Below, one piece after another: positions 12,301 to 23,790 of a stretch of 64,000 bases of DNA. The notes below the pieces were generated by a model. It did not search any database and was not told where the DNA came from. It saw only the letters and a program-made list of their open reading frames with translations. Numbering within the stretch: the stretch's first letter is position 1; every line of letters begins with the position of its first letter. The translations under genes were made by a program, and so were the position numbers. The stretch is from Cinclus cinclus (lineage: Eukaryota > Chordata > Aves > Passeriformes > Cinclidae), in assembly GCF_963662255.1 (NCBI RefSeq), contig NC_085047.1, positions 45,725,006-45,789,005 of the forward strand, given 5' to 3'.

Positions 12301-15300
12301 TGAGGAGTTTAATTCTTATGAAAGAACTGGGGTAAAGGAGACCACCTGAAATTCTAACTTGGTATGTTAGTTCTGTTTGAAATCAAAACGGGAGGAAGTT
12401 ACAGCTTGTCTCTTTCTTCAGACTTTTGCACATTCCATAGTTGGAATCATAGGATGTTTTGGGTTGGAAGGGACCTTGAAGATCGTTCAGTTCCAAACCC
12501 CCCCTGCCATCAGCATCTTCCACCAGCCCTCGTTGCTCAAACCACTAGACCACATTGTTCAAAGGTATTAGGTAATTGCAGTTAACTACCTTGGGAAGGT
12601 ATTTATATGATCATGAGCTGAAAAATTAACAGAACTAAAGCGGAAAGTGGTAGTACAATTTTCAGAACTGAATGCATAATGTGAAAAAAAAAAGCAGCAG
12701 AGTAGTGTAGCAGAGTTTGAAATTTGATATGTGTTTTAGTTAAGTGTAAATAAATTTTACTGCTAGTAATCTTTGATAAGATTTGAAATCTTACACTTAG
12801 TATCTGAGACATCTTTTATGTGTAGAGTTTCATATATCTGGGGAAGAAAAATTGTCTCAAATTTGTAATGCAACTAGCTCTATGTATCACTTCTTAAAAG
12901 ACTAGTTTAGGCTTAGGGCTGGTCTGCTTGTATTCTACAGTAAATGTTCTCAGTGTCAATATCAGCTGTGTTAAAGCATTGCAGTAAAGTGGGGAAAAAA
13001 CAGTACTGTCAATAAAAGGAAGCCAAACTGACAATCTGGAATACTGTGACAGTCTTTAATGTGTGTGAGTCCCATTTCAATTACCACTTGCTAATGAAAC
13101 ATTGTACTAGGATGGAGAAATAATGTAGTAAAAATGTGTGTTCTGTGTTTAAGAAAAAAGTAATGAGGGAAAAGTAAAATGTAAATCCTGATTATTTGCT
13201 TCTATCACTAGGGGGCATCCCATGTGCATTAACAATAATAGAAGTATCTTTGTATAAAGGGTTACAGATCTATTCAATGGTTCAGCTGCACTCAATTTGT
13301 TTGTTATTGCCAGTTTTATGGTTGTGGGAGGACCTTCCACTGTTCAAAGAGACTGGTCAGTGTTCTTTCCTTCCCCCTCACCCCTTCCATCACCTCCCCA
13401 ACATTAATGATCCTTAAGCTGCTGATATGAGAAATTTTATGTTTGACACTTTAATTAAATTCTGCTTTTTCATATGTATTTGAAGACATTATATAATTTA
13501 AAAATCAAATGTAGTATTAGAGTGTAGTGCTCACTTTGAATATATGCTTTTGGTACTATAGCAGCATGGTGCTTTCTCTGTGGTTTTCATGGTCTAATGA
13601 TGAGTTCCATTATTTGTTTTCATAGCAGTGGTTATACATACAACCTTGCTTCCTTTATTTCCATATGATTACGAAGGTGGTGTGGTCACAGTATTTTTGG
13701 TTCTGCTCTCCCTAGAAGTAAGTGAAGATTGGTTAATGTGTTATCTGATTCTCTTCTATCAATTTAAATCAGAGCCTGAGGTTTGTAATCTCCACAGTAT
13801 CTAGCTTTCCCCTGCTTCTTGAAGTTGGTTATTTCTTTTTCCAACACTGTGGAGAACATGGTGCCAGCCCAAGACACAGCCCAATATAGTGACAGAGAGA
13901 AATTTGTTCGAGTTAAAACTTCTCCTGTGCTGTGGTGACCTAATTGCTGTAGCAGGTAGGTAGAGTTGGTGCAGGTGCTGCTCTGCCCCAGCAACTTGTT
14001 AGGTCCTTGACCTGTACTGGAACACCTCGTAATCCACGTGGTAGCCATCTGTCTCTAGCCTTACTCTCTTTGTTACTGTGAATGAGTGTTCTGTTGAATG
14101 AGAAGAAATAAGTATAAAATCCCTCCTCCTTGTACTTCTAAGGAACTGTTTTTTGTGTAGCAGGTGTCTCCTGTTGAACTTCGAGAAAACCACCTCAGAA
14201 CCAAGGGAAAGTGAGAGAAGGATCAGCAGTGGAAATAAATGAAGTAGTGTTAATTGACAGCATTGTCTGCTTTTGTATTCTTATAGTAAAAAGCTATTTT
14301 TTAAATGGTGGAAAGGGAATTAGTTAAGTATTTTAACTGATTACTTAGCAGTTTTTCAACTGATTACTTAGCATTTAAGTAAATCTTAGTACTATAGTAA
14401 CTGTAGAAATGCTATTAGTTGAATGCAGAGTAGGTATATGAAAGTGAGAATGTATAGAACATTAATTTTTCTAATCAGCTGAGACTTCTTGTATGAAACA
14501 AGCGCACGCAGGATTTCTTCTGAAATTCAGCTGCAATTTTAAACTTGGATTTTCTATTATCTTTATATTTTTTTTTAGGTGCATGTGAAGGAACGCTAGC
14601 CTGTTCAACTTGTCATTTAATATTTGAAGACCACATATTTGAGAAACTTGATGCAATTACTGATGAAGAGATGGACATGCTGGACCTGGCATATGGCCTC
14701 ACAGAAACGTAAGGCAGCATAACACTTCCCTACATTACTTCTGCAAAGAATGGGAAGGTTTGCAGATGGGGCAGTCCAATATTCTTGGAGCACCTTAATC
14801 AACTTTTAATAAATGGCTGAATTCTGTTACACAAATGGGACTGCCATGTTCAAATGTTGTTTGAATTAGTATTAAAAAGACATCAGTATTGGTTTTGTGA
14901 CTGAGAAGTGTCAGTACTTGGTCTTCAGAAGGTCTGGTGCAGAAATGTTAGCACTGAAGTATGACTGGAAACCCAGTTCCTTCCACAAAAGCTCTGCCAC
15001 TTCTGTCCTGTGTGTGTATTTTTTTTCTCTTGTTTCTCTTCCCTTCTATTTTCTCTCCCTTGTTAGTCTGTAGCTAGTTAATGTATTTTATTAATGTGTT
15101 TATGTCAGTATTTTAGGTTTTGGTCAGATCTTCTTTTCACAGAGTCACAGGAGGGTTGAGGTTGGAGGGGACCTTTTGAGGTCAACTGGTGCAGCCCCCC
15201 CTGCCCAAGCAGGACCACCTAGATCTGATGCCCAGCACCCTGTGCAGACAGCTTTTGAATATGTCCAAGGATGGAGGCTCCACCTTCTCCAGCCTCTCTG

Positions 15301-18300
15301 GTATTTATGCACATTGCTAAGATCCTTCCTGCAAGCCTTCTCTAGGACAAGCAGTGTGGAGAGATGTCAGTGTACATACCTTGTTATGCTTTGACTCGTA
15401 TCACAGTGCTCCTTGTGCACACAAACCAGATTGCCTTTTGGGTGAAACTTATCCTAAAGTGTGCTCTGACTGCTGATAGGCACTAGGATTAGACTAGTGT
15501 ACTCCAAAGTAAACCCCTGTTTTTCATCACCTCCACTATCACACATCTTGTAGTTAGCCTGTTAATCCTCATCACAGACCTGTTCCTGGTGGCCTGTTGT
15601 ACTTGCTGGTGCACAAGTAGCTTTTATCACAGAACATGGCCACATGAACAGTAGGCAGCTGTGCCTTATGAGGTTTCATAAGCCCTTTCCTTCATGTGTC
15701 AATGGAACTGCTTGTTCAAGTTTTTGAGAATCTTTCCCATTACATCAGAGGCTTTACACCTGGTCTGTATAGCATAGTTTGTCTCTGCAGAGAAGTACTC
15801 TGAATTAACTTGTCTGTCTCCTTATATCAATAAAAGGAATCCTGTACTCATCATTTCTACATGGCAATTCACTTTCTCACTTCAGCCAAATCTGAACATT
15901 TATGGGAAGTTTGAAAGGAAAAGAAGTTGCTACAAGAAACTTGCAGCTTCTTTTGTATTCTCATTTTTCCTGTTGTCACAAAAACCCATTTTCAGTTTTG
16001 GAAAAAAACTAATAAGCCTATTAAGACTGCCACCTACTATAATAAAGAGTAACTTTTAGGTTCAGGGCCAAAATAATTCCTGAATAGCTCTGGAGGCATA
16101 TGATCTAATAAAAACCTTTTTTCTCTGGCTGCCTTTACTTAAAAGTTTTAAACCAAGAAGATTTTACTGAAGAACTGGAAAACAGAATCAAGCCAGAGCT
16201 CTCTGTTTAAATGTTTCTATTTTCCCCCTATAAGTTCTTAATACCAAGTAAAGTTTTGCGCCCTCTGAAGGTGTTTGGTACTTCTATTAGGTTTTCCTAG
16301 CATCATATGTTCTCCCTATGGCCAGGGACCTTCCATTTATGTGAGAGGATGACTTTTCTGAAAGACAAAGCTTTAAGTGGCTATTACTTGCTGCAGGTTA
16401 CCTGGACTCCTGTGCTGATGTAAATTTGTGTAATGGAATGCACTTCTATGTTCTGTCACAGGTATAAGCATAGCAGCTTATTCTTGTGAGTGACTCTGTA
16501 TTTAAGAAAGCTTCAGCCATGGAAGCTTGTGTTTTCTAAAACAAAAAGATTAATTAGGTTAAAATGAAATTGTTCTGATTAACTGCAGAACAGTACAAAG
16601 TAGTAAGATGGGAAGTGCAAACCCTGGCAAGTTAAACGAAGAATACTTAAGCAAAAAATAAGATGAGAAACAGCTTGCAGAAAGTAGGCAAATATTTGTT
16701 TCTAACCTATCAGAAATGGGAAACTTTGTTTGCATGCAGAGCCAATGGGTGATGTAGAATGTGCATGTAAAATAGAAAAAATAACATAAAAATCCAAGTT
16801 TCTTACTTTCTTTTGCATTATCTCCAGAGGTTTAATGGGCTGTCTGTGTACTGGAAGGTTTCTTTGCAGAGGGTGTCCTGGCATATTCTGTGATCTTCTT
16901 TCAAACTAATGTGTCCATAGAAGGAGTTATTACTGCAGATAAGTAAACTTAGTGGTAAAAAATAGTAATGGCCAGGTAGCATTCACCCCGGAGCTCTACA
17001 GGAATTCAGTATGGCATTTCTGAACTGCTGTCTGTAAGGCTTAATTAATTGGTTTGAAAATCCTTCCACATCAAAGGAATGGGAAGGTGGGAACCCAGAT
17101 TTTAAAATGAGATTCAACATTTTAAAGTGAGATTTGGAACTGAAGAACACTGTTGTGATTCTGTGGGCTGTTGCTTTTCTGTGCTGTCTGCTATGGGTAA
17201 GGAAATAATTCAACAGAGCTTTAGTAGAGGGATGAAGCAGACACAGAAATTCTTCATATAAGTCACTGAGATGAAGAAAGATCTTGCAGTTCATGCAGTT
17301 TACTTAGGTCTAAAAATTGTTTGCTAAATTTTGAGGTGCAACAGCATGAGAGCAAAGGCTAGGCCTGTAAAGGCTAAAGTAATTGGTTAAAAAAACCCCA
17401 CCCATCTTTTAACAAGAAGTATTAAGCTGCCTGGTAAGAATGTGTGATCAACAGCATGATGTAAAAGTGATTGGTGCTAGGTTTTAATCGGTGCAAGCAT
17501 CCTTGTGGAAGACTTGGGAAAACACAGTGAGGAGTAAAGTTTGTTTTCAGAGCTGTGGTAGTATCACTTGCCTGTGAAAATGTGCACAGGGATTTTATGC
17601 TCTTCAGCAATAGGAAATGACATTTGGAGTTAAAAGGCAAATGCAGATAAATGCATATGGAGAGGTGGATAAAAGAGTGGGAACTTAATGTTCTTGCAAC
17701 AGGCTGTCAGGTAGCTAGTGTCTTGCCAGGGTCTGGTACTATGGAACATTGCCCATCCTTGCTGATGTCTTTAGTATTCTATACTTAAATAGAATGAGAC
17801 ATGGACATTGAATTAAAGTTATCCCAGCAATAAAAGCAGCTTGTGATGTCTGCAGAGTTCTGTTGTGGTATTAAGTCTTCTGGTTTTAATTGCTTGTGTG
17901 CAACATCTGGTTTTCTCATGTTGAATGATAGGTATAGAAATGAAGGACAACTTCTCTGGTGCCTTGAGTGTTTTATCCTTCTCCTTCAGATGTTTCTTGT
18001 GTTTTCACTCTTACTTTTCTGGCTTACACCCAATCTTGAGTTTTTTAGTTTGAGAACATTGAACTTTGGATGGAGGGGTTAGGCTGTGCTTTTTTTGAGG
18101 CTTTCGTTCAGATTCTTTGTCTTTATCTCTTCAGAGGTCCCTGGTGTCCCTTGGGCAATCAAGCATCGCTCCCTGCACTGGACTGCCCTGTTAGTGACCC
18201 AAGGGTCACCCATATTCTGCATTGTCTCAGTGAGCAGGAAATACTCAGCTGTGGGACTTTCCAGTGTGTTGAACTCTGTTCTGGTTATAAATCCTGGCTA

Positions 18301-18601
18301 TTGCCACACAGATCCTTGTGCTGATGCCTGTGGTTCGCTCCTGTGCTGGATTAAGGCCCTGCACAGGAGTGGCTGTTCCTAGTTCATGGTCTCTTGGGGA
18401 TGGCTGAGTGTTGGAGATGTAAGGGGGTAAATGCTGTTAGATTGCTGGTGGGCTAGAACTAACAATAATGTCCTGTTTCCCCACAGATCACGTTTAGGCT
18501 GCCAAATCTGCTTGAAGAAATCAATGAATGATATGACTGTTCGAGTACCAGAAGCTGTGGCTGATGCTAGACAATCAGTAGATATGAGTAAAAACTCCTA
18601 A
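5849..18601 (+). CDS. FDX1: Ferredoxin 1 (adrenodoxin), mitochondrial; four coding exons
   Basis: Joining 5849-6027, 11678-11802, 14579-14708 and 18487-18601 gives 549 bases, a complete 182-residue precursor. Residues 1 to about 60 are Ala/Arg/Ser-rich with no acidic residue, a mitochondrial transit peptide; the mature part starts near Ser60-Ser61. The [2Fe-2S] ligands are Cys104, Cys110, Cys113 and Cys150 (C-x5-C-x2-C...C); Cys153 matches the extra free Cys of vertebrate adrenodoxins. Acidic residues Asp130, Glu131, Glu132, Asp134 and Asp137 form the known partner-docking helix. In the family, the protein carries electrons from NADPH via ferredoxin reductase to mitochondrial cytochromes P450 such as CYP11A1 in steroid synthesis, and supports Fe-S and lipoylation pathways in the matrix. 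The ATG sits in a strong Kozak context with an in-frame TAA upstream at 5783-5785. Length matches the human protein closely. All introns are GT-AG, phases agree and no lesion is seen. Confidence 0.97.
6655..6740 (+). mobile_element. CR1 LINE 3'-end fragment in FDX1 intron 1
   Basis: The stretch reads like the 3' untranslated end of CR1: CTTGATCTCAGAGGTCTTTT followed by CCAACCTAATTGATTCTGTG. It is a short 5'-truncated copy, the usual outcome of CR1 insertion. It ends in a single degenerate terminal octamer. Confidence 0.75.
11678..11802 (+). CDS. FDX1: FDX1 coding exon 2
   Basis: The acceptor TTTTTCAG precedes the exon and the donor TTTTG|GTAAGT follows it. It encodes the N-terminal beta-grasp strands of the mature ferredoxin (Ser60 to first base of Gly102), including [10 protein letters not shown] and the [17 protein letters not shown] segment typical of adrenodoxin. 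Confidence 0.97.
11875..11925 (-). mobile_element. CR1 3'-end fragment in FDX1 intron 2
   Basis: Reverse-oriented CR1 terminus, recognised from the block TTTAGATTGGAAAAGACCCT followed by TAAGATCATAGAGTCCAAC. It starts about 70 bases after the exon 2 donor. Confidence 0.75.
12437..12566 (-). mobile_element. CR1 3'-end fragment in FDX1 intron 2
   Basis: Reverse-oriented CR1 end: GAATCATAGGATGTTTTGGG, then TTGGAAGGGACCTTGAAGAT and a C-rich run with CACCAGCCC and a TTGCTCAAA block, which is the typical order in antisense CR1 copies. Confidence 0.85.
13760..14200 (-). other. Intronic block of unknown origin, open on the minus strand
   Basis: Two adjacent minus-strand open frames (94 and 64 codons) lie within FDX1 intron 2. 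They show no domain I recognise. The block has a different composition from flanking intron and may be an old LTR or other repeat rather than a gene. Confidence 0.25.
14579..14708 (+). CDS. FDX1: FDX1 coding exon 3 (cluster-binding loop)
   Basis: Preceded by a T-rich tract and AG, followed by GTAAGG. It encodes Gly102 to the first two bases of Thr145, including three of the four cluster cysteines in [13 protein letters not shown] and the acidic interaction helix [15 protein letters not shown]. Confidence 0.98.
15138..15350 (-). mobile_element. CR1 fragment in FDX1 intron 3
   Basis: Reverse-oriented CR1 of about 210 bases: CACAGGAGGGTTGAGGTTGG, GGGGACCTTTTGAGGTCAAC, then a C-run, GCAGGACCACCTAGA and ATGGAGGCTCCACCTTCTCC. 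This block order is characteristic of antisense CR1 3' ends. Confidence 0.85.
18487..18601 (+). CDS. FDX1: FDX1 coding exon 4 (C-terminus)
   Basis: The acceptor TTTCCCCACAG precedes the exon. It encodes Thr145 to Ser182 and the TAA stop at 18599-18601, with the fourth cluster ligand in [11 protein letters not shown] and the conserved tail [15 protein letters not shown]. The end matches the length of vertebrate adrenodoxins. Confidence 0.97.
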
Positions 18602-19010
18602 AACAAAATTATCCTAGGGGTTTGAAAGAAGCTTAATTATTTTTATAACTTATTTTTAAATGTGTAATTAAATATGGAAACTTACATAATTGTGAGTTAT
18701 TTTATATGACTATCAATATTAGATTAATGCTATTTTAATTTTCTTTATAGAACCTCTTATATTTTTACGCTTAAAATGCAATAATACTTCTTATAAGTAA
18801 TCATTGGGTTATAAACATTAGCAGGTGTTCATATAACATTGTTCTGCCATAAACATTTAATGACACTTAAAAACTGGATCATTTGTACAGGACTTCTCCT
18901 AAAACAAACTGAGCATTTCTAGGTGTCAGACCTGAATGTGTAAGAGAAAAGAACTTGTATGACTGCATGGTGTCTTTTTGAAGTGTTGCCATTAAAGATG
19001 GTGTGCTCAG
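18602..19010 (+). other. FDX1: FDX1 3' untranslated region (approximate)
   Basis: AT-rich sequence follows the FDX1 stop. ATTAAA hexamers occur at about 18667-18672 and 18991-18996. The latter is followed by a GT-rich stretch, the usual downstream element, so cleavage near 19005-19015 is plausible. The true end cannot be fixed from sequence alone, and a longer UTR running into the LTR at 19150 is possible. Confidence 0.45.
18991..18996 (+). terminator. FDX1: Candidate polyadenylation signal of FDX1
   Basis: ATTAAA variant signal about 390 bases after the stop codon, with GATGGTGTGCTC immediately downstream as a possible GT-rich element. An earlier ATTAAA at 18667-18672 is an alternative. Confidence 0.35.
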
Positions 19011-19149
19011 AGCTAGTTAAAATTCTCAGTAAATAGGATACTTCCTCAGCAGTTAGTGGATTTTCAGGATAGGGATTTTCCAAATTTTGGAATCTTAATG
19101 AGATGTGGCAAATGTCTTTGCCACTGCTGAACTCATGAGTTCTAGGAGC

Positions 19150-19690
19150 TGTGTTTAACCCAGCAGGCAGCTAAATGCCACACAGCCATTCATTCACTTG
19201 TACCCCACCACTGCCCACCCCCCTTCCAAATGGGATGGGAGGGTAGACTTGGGGGGGGGAATGTCACATTCATAAGTTGAGGTAAAGATCGTTTAATAGG
19301 ACAGAAACAGAAAGGAAAACAACAGTAATAATGACAAATGCATAAAACGAATGAGGCACAACACAATAGCCCACCACCTGATAACTGATGCCCAGCCAGT
19401 TTCTGGGCAGTGACTCCTGGGCAGCGTTTGCCCAATTGGATATTTTGAGCATGACACCATAGTCTGGGACTTGCCATTGTTCAGTTGGGGTCAGCTGTCC
19501 TGGCTGTGTCCCCTCCCACTTCTTTGTGCACCCCCACAAGGTGAGGTGAGAATCTGGAGAGGCCTTGACTTAGTTGTTGCTAAACGGTGTTTACAGTAAA
19601 ACACCAGTGTGTTATCAACATTGCTCTGATTCTAATCAGTATAATAATCAAATTCTGGGACAGCGCTGTATCAGCTCTCTCCCAGGTGAA
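19150..19690 (-). mobile_element. Avian endogenous retrovirus LTR, likely solo, minus strand
   Basis: On the minus strand the element ends near 19150 in GGGTTAAACACA, the 3' end typical of a widespread avian LTR family. Inside are an ATTAAA signal at 19292-19297 within CCTATTAAAC, the block TGGCTGGGCATC, and the shared block GGGACACAGCCAGGACAGCT (around 19487-19510). It starts near 19690 after a CTTGACTTAG block. The same family occurs at 28750-29350. No internal retroviral genes flank it. Its polyadenylation signal and promoter would act on the minus strand, the orientation of ARHGAP20. Exact boundaries are approximate. Confidence 0.72.
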
Positions 19691-20341
19691 ATGAGGACAG
19701 GCTGATGCAGGATGTTGGCACCTGCAGCTTAACCCTAGCCCAAATCAGATGTCAGTGAACCTCAATAATATTTACATTTGACTACACCACAAATACTGGG
19801 ATAGGCCCAGGCTCAGAAGAATGAATCCTTGGAGATGTGTAATGGGAGAACATACCCAGTGTAATTGCAGTTTACCCATCACAAACTCTTACTGTTCTCA
19901 GAATGTGACTGAATTGGGATTGAACAGGGCGATGTTTGTCAGCATCAGATTTGATCTGATATCTTTATCCCTTTTTAGTTTTGAGCTTCTGCAGGAGGCA
20001 GTCTGATGTCAGTTAGGATGTTCAGCTTGAAAAGATTGCTTGATTCTGGGCCTTGCTCACAGGATAATTCCAGTAATGGTTGATGTGAAATGACCAAGTA
20101 TATTTGTTTCATAAAAATGGCCTAGGTTCCCCAGAAGGTGTAGGAAAACACCTGTGGTGAGATGGTATCTGCATTGGTGATGAAGAGCTTTCAGTTGAAT
20201 ATTGTTTTAATCTTTCTAAAGTAGCCCAAGTAATGTTTCTGAGGCTATTATTCTCTCCAACTTTACATAAATACTTACAGGAACTGGTTATCACCAATAG
20301 TTGTTAAAATTTTGATTTTTTTGGGGGGGCATTTAGATATA

Positions 20342-20363
20342 GATATATATATATATATATATG
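20342..20363. repeat. (AT)n microsatellite
   Basis: About eleven AT units, flanked by imperfect TATA/GTATAC sequence. Potentially polymorphic. Confidence 0.9.
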
Positions 20364-21154
20364 TATACATATACCCTATTTATTTACATTTGAATGATCT
20401 AATGCATTCATTAATGTTTTGCCTGAACTGGTAACAATGACAACTGGACATCTTTTCTTGCATTATATATATGGGAGGGGAGAAAAACTATTTTTCCAGT
20501 GTCAAATATTGGGATTATGCTGAGCTTTGTAAACAGGTAAAAAAGTTCCTCTTTATTAAAAGAATTAATATTCTCTGGAACTGTATTGAAAATAGATGTG
20601 GGCCAGATTCTTTTATTTCCTCTCTTAATTACCTCATTTCTTTCTGTTACCTTTCAACTTTGTCCTAATGCAAGGTGTGCTAATTGTGGCCTGCTCAAAA
20701 CTTAATCTTGTAGGGGTTTCAGAATACACTTCTGATGTCATCTGATTCGAGCTAAGACTTCAGAATTAAAATTTCCAGGCTTTATGAAGGGCGGAGGGAG
20801 GAAGGTCAGGGAGGAGGGTGGGCAGAAGTTGAAGAAATTTTCAGAATATGCTGCTGTCTTCTTGTTCTGCTGCTGTGGCTCTAATCATGACTGAGAGGTT
20901 GCCCTCACACAGTCAGACATAAAGGTAAATCTCAGTTTGTATTGCCTTTGTCCTGAGCTCATTTATATATAGTTATTAGTATTAAATCTTGAGGTTTTGG
21001 GGTTTTTTACATGAGACAGCTCATGAGCTTCCAAGAGAGGGAACTTGGGTCATAACCATATGAGTTGTGCATTTGTACATCAGAAAGAAATACGAGGTTT
21101 CAGTATACCTGTGTGGTTTAGGGGTAGATGTTGATATTTACTGAGTTTTGGGCT

Positions 21155-21204
21155 CTTTTTTTGTTTGTTTGTTTGTTTGTTTGTTTTTTGTTTTTTTTTT
21201 TTTA
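21155..21204. repeat. (TTTG)n and T-rich simple repeat
   Basis: About seven TTTG units run into a T13 tract. Low complexity, no coding meaning. Confidence 0.9.
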
Positions 21205-23079
21205 ATTGGGTTATTTGAGGTTTTTTTCATACAGCACCAGGTACTTCTTGTGGGAATCTTGAAATGCTGAACACTGTTAAACAAATGTGGAACAACTCCC
21301 AAGTGAGTTTTCTTTCTAAGCCAAGGTGGTTTTGTTGTGTGTTTCCTGTGACAGCTTCTCATTACAAAGACTTTGACTCTCCTACAGTGTGCCTGTGGAA
21401 TGAATTACTTAGCACAGCAAGGCAAAAAAGGACACTTCGAAGTTCATTTTGAATTCTAGAGGCATCCCATACTGCATGCAAATGGAAATCTCAGAACACA
21501 AAGGAACTGACTTATAGTGCCCAAAATGCACAGCTCAGAGATACTAGTTTATTGTTAAAATGATTTGCAAATAAATCTTATTTTTAACTTCTTTCTGACA
21601 CCTCTTGTTTTATGGATTTTTCTTTCTTTTCTAAGCTGTTGAATGTATTTCTGAGTGAAAAATGGAACTTACCCACTAATGGTACACTTCAAAGTGCAAG
21701 TATGAATTCTTGTGCAGTGACACATAATTATAGCATCAAAATTAGTTGAATACATGTTTATTTCCCTGTTCAAAAAAAAGATTACAGGTAATTTGCTTTC
21801 TAAAACCATTTCCTTTCTCTGTTAAAAGATGGCATCAGTGGGTTTCTCCCCCCTCAGAAACAAGGAGCAAATAAAAACTGAGTGTTTCCTTTGTGTTGTA
21901 AACTAAACTTTAGAAGCATATCCAAAATCTGGGGCTGACACAGACCTTTACTTCACAAACATTGGGGGAGTGGTGGGTTGCACTGTCTTCTGTTGCTTGT
22001 GGGTTAAAAAGGTCCTTTGGATTGGGTTGTGTTTGTGAGAAAGTCAGGTCAAAACCATCCCTCTGCCTTTTCAAGAGTGTGGGGGAGCTTATCTGTGGCT
22101 CTAGACTTCATCTCTTCCCTCTGCCACCCTAAACTGCAGTCAGGCCCAAGCCAGCAGTCCCACCTCTGTGACATGTTGTGTGTTTGTGTGGTGTCTGAAG
22201 GGGAAGGTAGGGTGTGCCTTGCATTCCCACACCACCGTATCTTGCTGTGTCAGAAGTCCCCATTATCTGGACTGCACGCTGTCATGAGAGTGAGAGGCAA
22301 GTTCTGTGGACAGTTTGTGGCTTCTCAGACAAAAACTATAAATCTTCCATTAGTTCAGAACTTAGAAAGTTCGTTGTTTTTTGCTATGGGCCTCCAAAAG
22401 ACTTAAAACAGCCATGTCCAAACCTAATTCACATCCCAATTGGAGGCAAGTTGAAAAGGTTGTGTCCAAAAGAGCTGCTGGGAAGAGGCAGTGCTTGCCC
22501 TGCTCACAGGTCCAGGCTAGAGTGTGGAGATTACCTACAACCTATATTTTGCCCTTGCAAGGGACAATGTGGTATACAAAGGTAGGGTATGCAAAAAAAT
22601 CCTTATTCCTTGAGAGAATAAAGGAAAAATAAATCTGTAAAGGAGGAGAAGAGATGCTCAAGTTGAGTGAGTTGCCAAATAGTAGATAACATTGGGAAGA
22701 GTGCAGCTGCTTGAGATGAGTTCTCCTCAAGTGATGTTAAGAGAGGTGAGAGTGGGAGTTTCCTGAATCCTGGCCGGGGCTGTGGCCTGTCAGGGTGGCT
22801 GTGTCTATCCACATCCTGCTGCGGGCTGTAGTGCTTTCTCTCCCTATTGCGAACATAAGCAAACAGGCATTAAAAGTATAAACGATGGCATTAAAAGTAA
22901 CCCTGAGATCTGTTTTCTAATCCACTTGACACCATTTGCTTTTCATGGAATTAAGCAGAGGTTTTTGATGTGAAGCAGTCCAAATTTCAAAACGTCTTTA
23001 AAAAGTCATTTCTAGCCGGCAGTGGTTTAGCATTTGCAGCTTCAACTCTACATCAAAAAGCTCTTGGTTTATTGTGCTC

Positions 23080-23790
23080 GACCAAGCGAGTCGCAGTTCT
23101 GAAGTTCCCCTGACCCCAGCCCGGCCAGGAAAAGGCTGTTCCGTGTATTCACACTGCCCCTGTGCCTCCGTGTGCTCAGCCAGCATGGTGTTCCCCGCAT
23201 CTGCGAGAGATGAGGGAGTACAGAACGGGGTTTGAACAGACTGGGTGCCGCCTCCTTTGGGCCCTCCCAGGTACCGCCGAGCTGTCCCGTCTGCGGCTCT
23301 TCTAGAGGTGTGTTCCAGGCATTCCCTCGGCTGGTGCTGACCCCGGGCGGCAAATCCCTGCAGCACGGCGCTCCAGGGATTAGAGCTCGCACATGGGAGC
23401 GGCGCAGCGCGCTGGGGCAGGCGTGGGACAGCCCCGCTCGGGCACCGCCGGTTCGGGTGTGTGCGGCAGTGGGGGACCGCGGGGTTGGGGCTGGCCCTGG
23501 AAAAGCGCTATTGCTGCATCGGGCCGGGCTGCCCCTGCGGGAAGGCTCGGGTGTGTGCCGGAGACACACGGATGCGCTGACACGCTGCCGGCGGTCGCAC
23601 ACACACAGAACGAGTCGCCAGCCTTCTGCCCCGTGAGCCCCAGCCCCGCAGGTACCAACACCTTAGAGCTGCCGGGAAGCCCCTGCCGGTGGTCCTGGGA
23701 CTGGTGGCTTCCCGTGACAGTCCTGGGAGCAGCCCCGTCAGGGGCTCAGGTGGCTCTGGTGAGGCCACGGGGATTCCCCTGCATGTCACG
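23080..23790. promoter_or_regulatory. Orphan CpG-rich block (candidate CpG island)
   Basis: This 0.7 kb block has many CpG dinucleotides and high GC, in contrast to its AT-rich flanks. It lies about 4.5 kb past the end of FDX1 and 20 kb from the ARHGAP20 stop. Several frames on both strands are open (up to 177 codons), which high GC alone explains; none shows a domain. GT-rich donor-like sites occur but no transcript structure can be proven. It may be a promoter of a non-coding RNA, an enhancer, or a decayed GC-rich element. Confidence 0.5.

Larger units (their letters stand above)
19691..22950. other. Intergenic DNA with simple repeats, no gene recognised
   Basis: Between the first LTR and the CpG-rich block I see chance open frames up to 129 codons without domains (for example 22017-22585 in overlapping frames), an AT microsatellite at 20342-20363 and a TTTG/T-rich repeat at 21155-21204. 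Confidence 0.55.
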
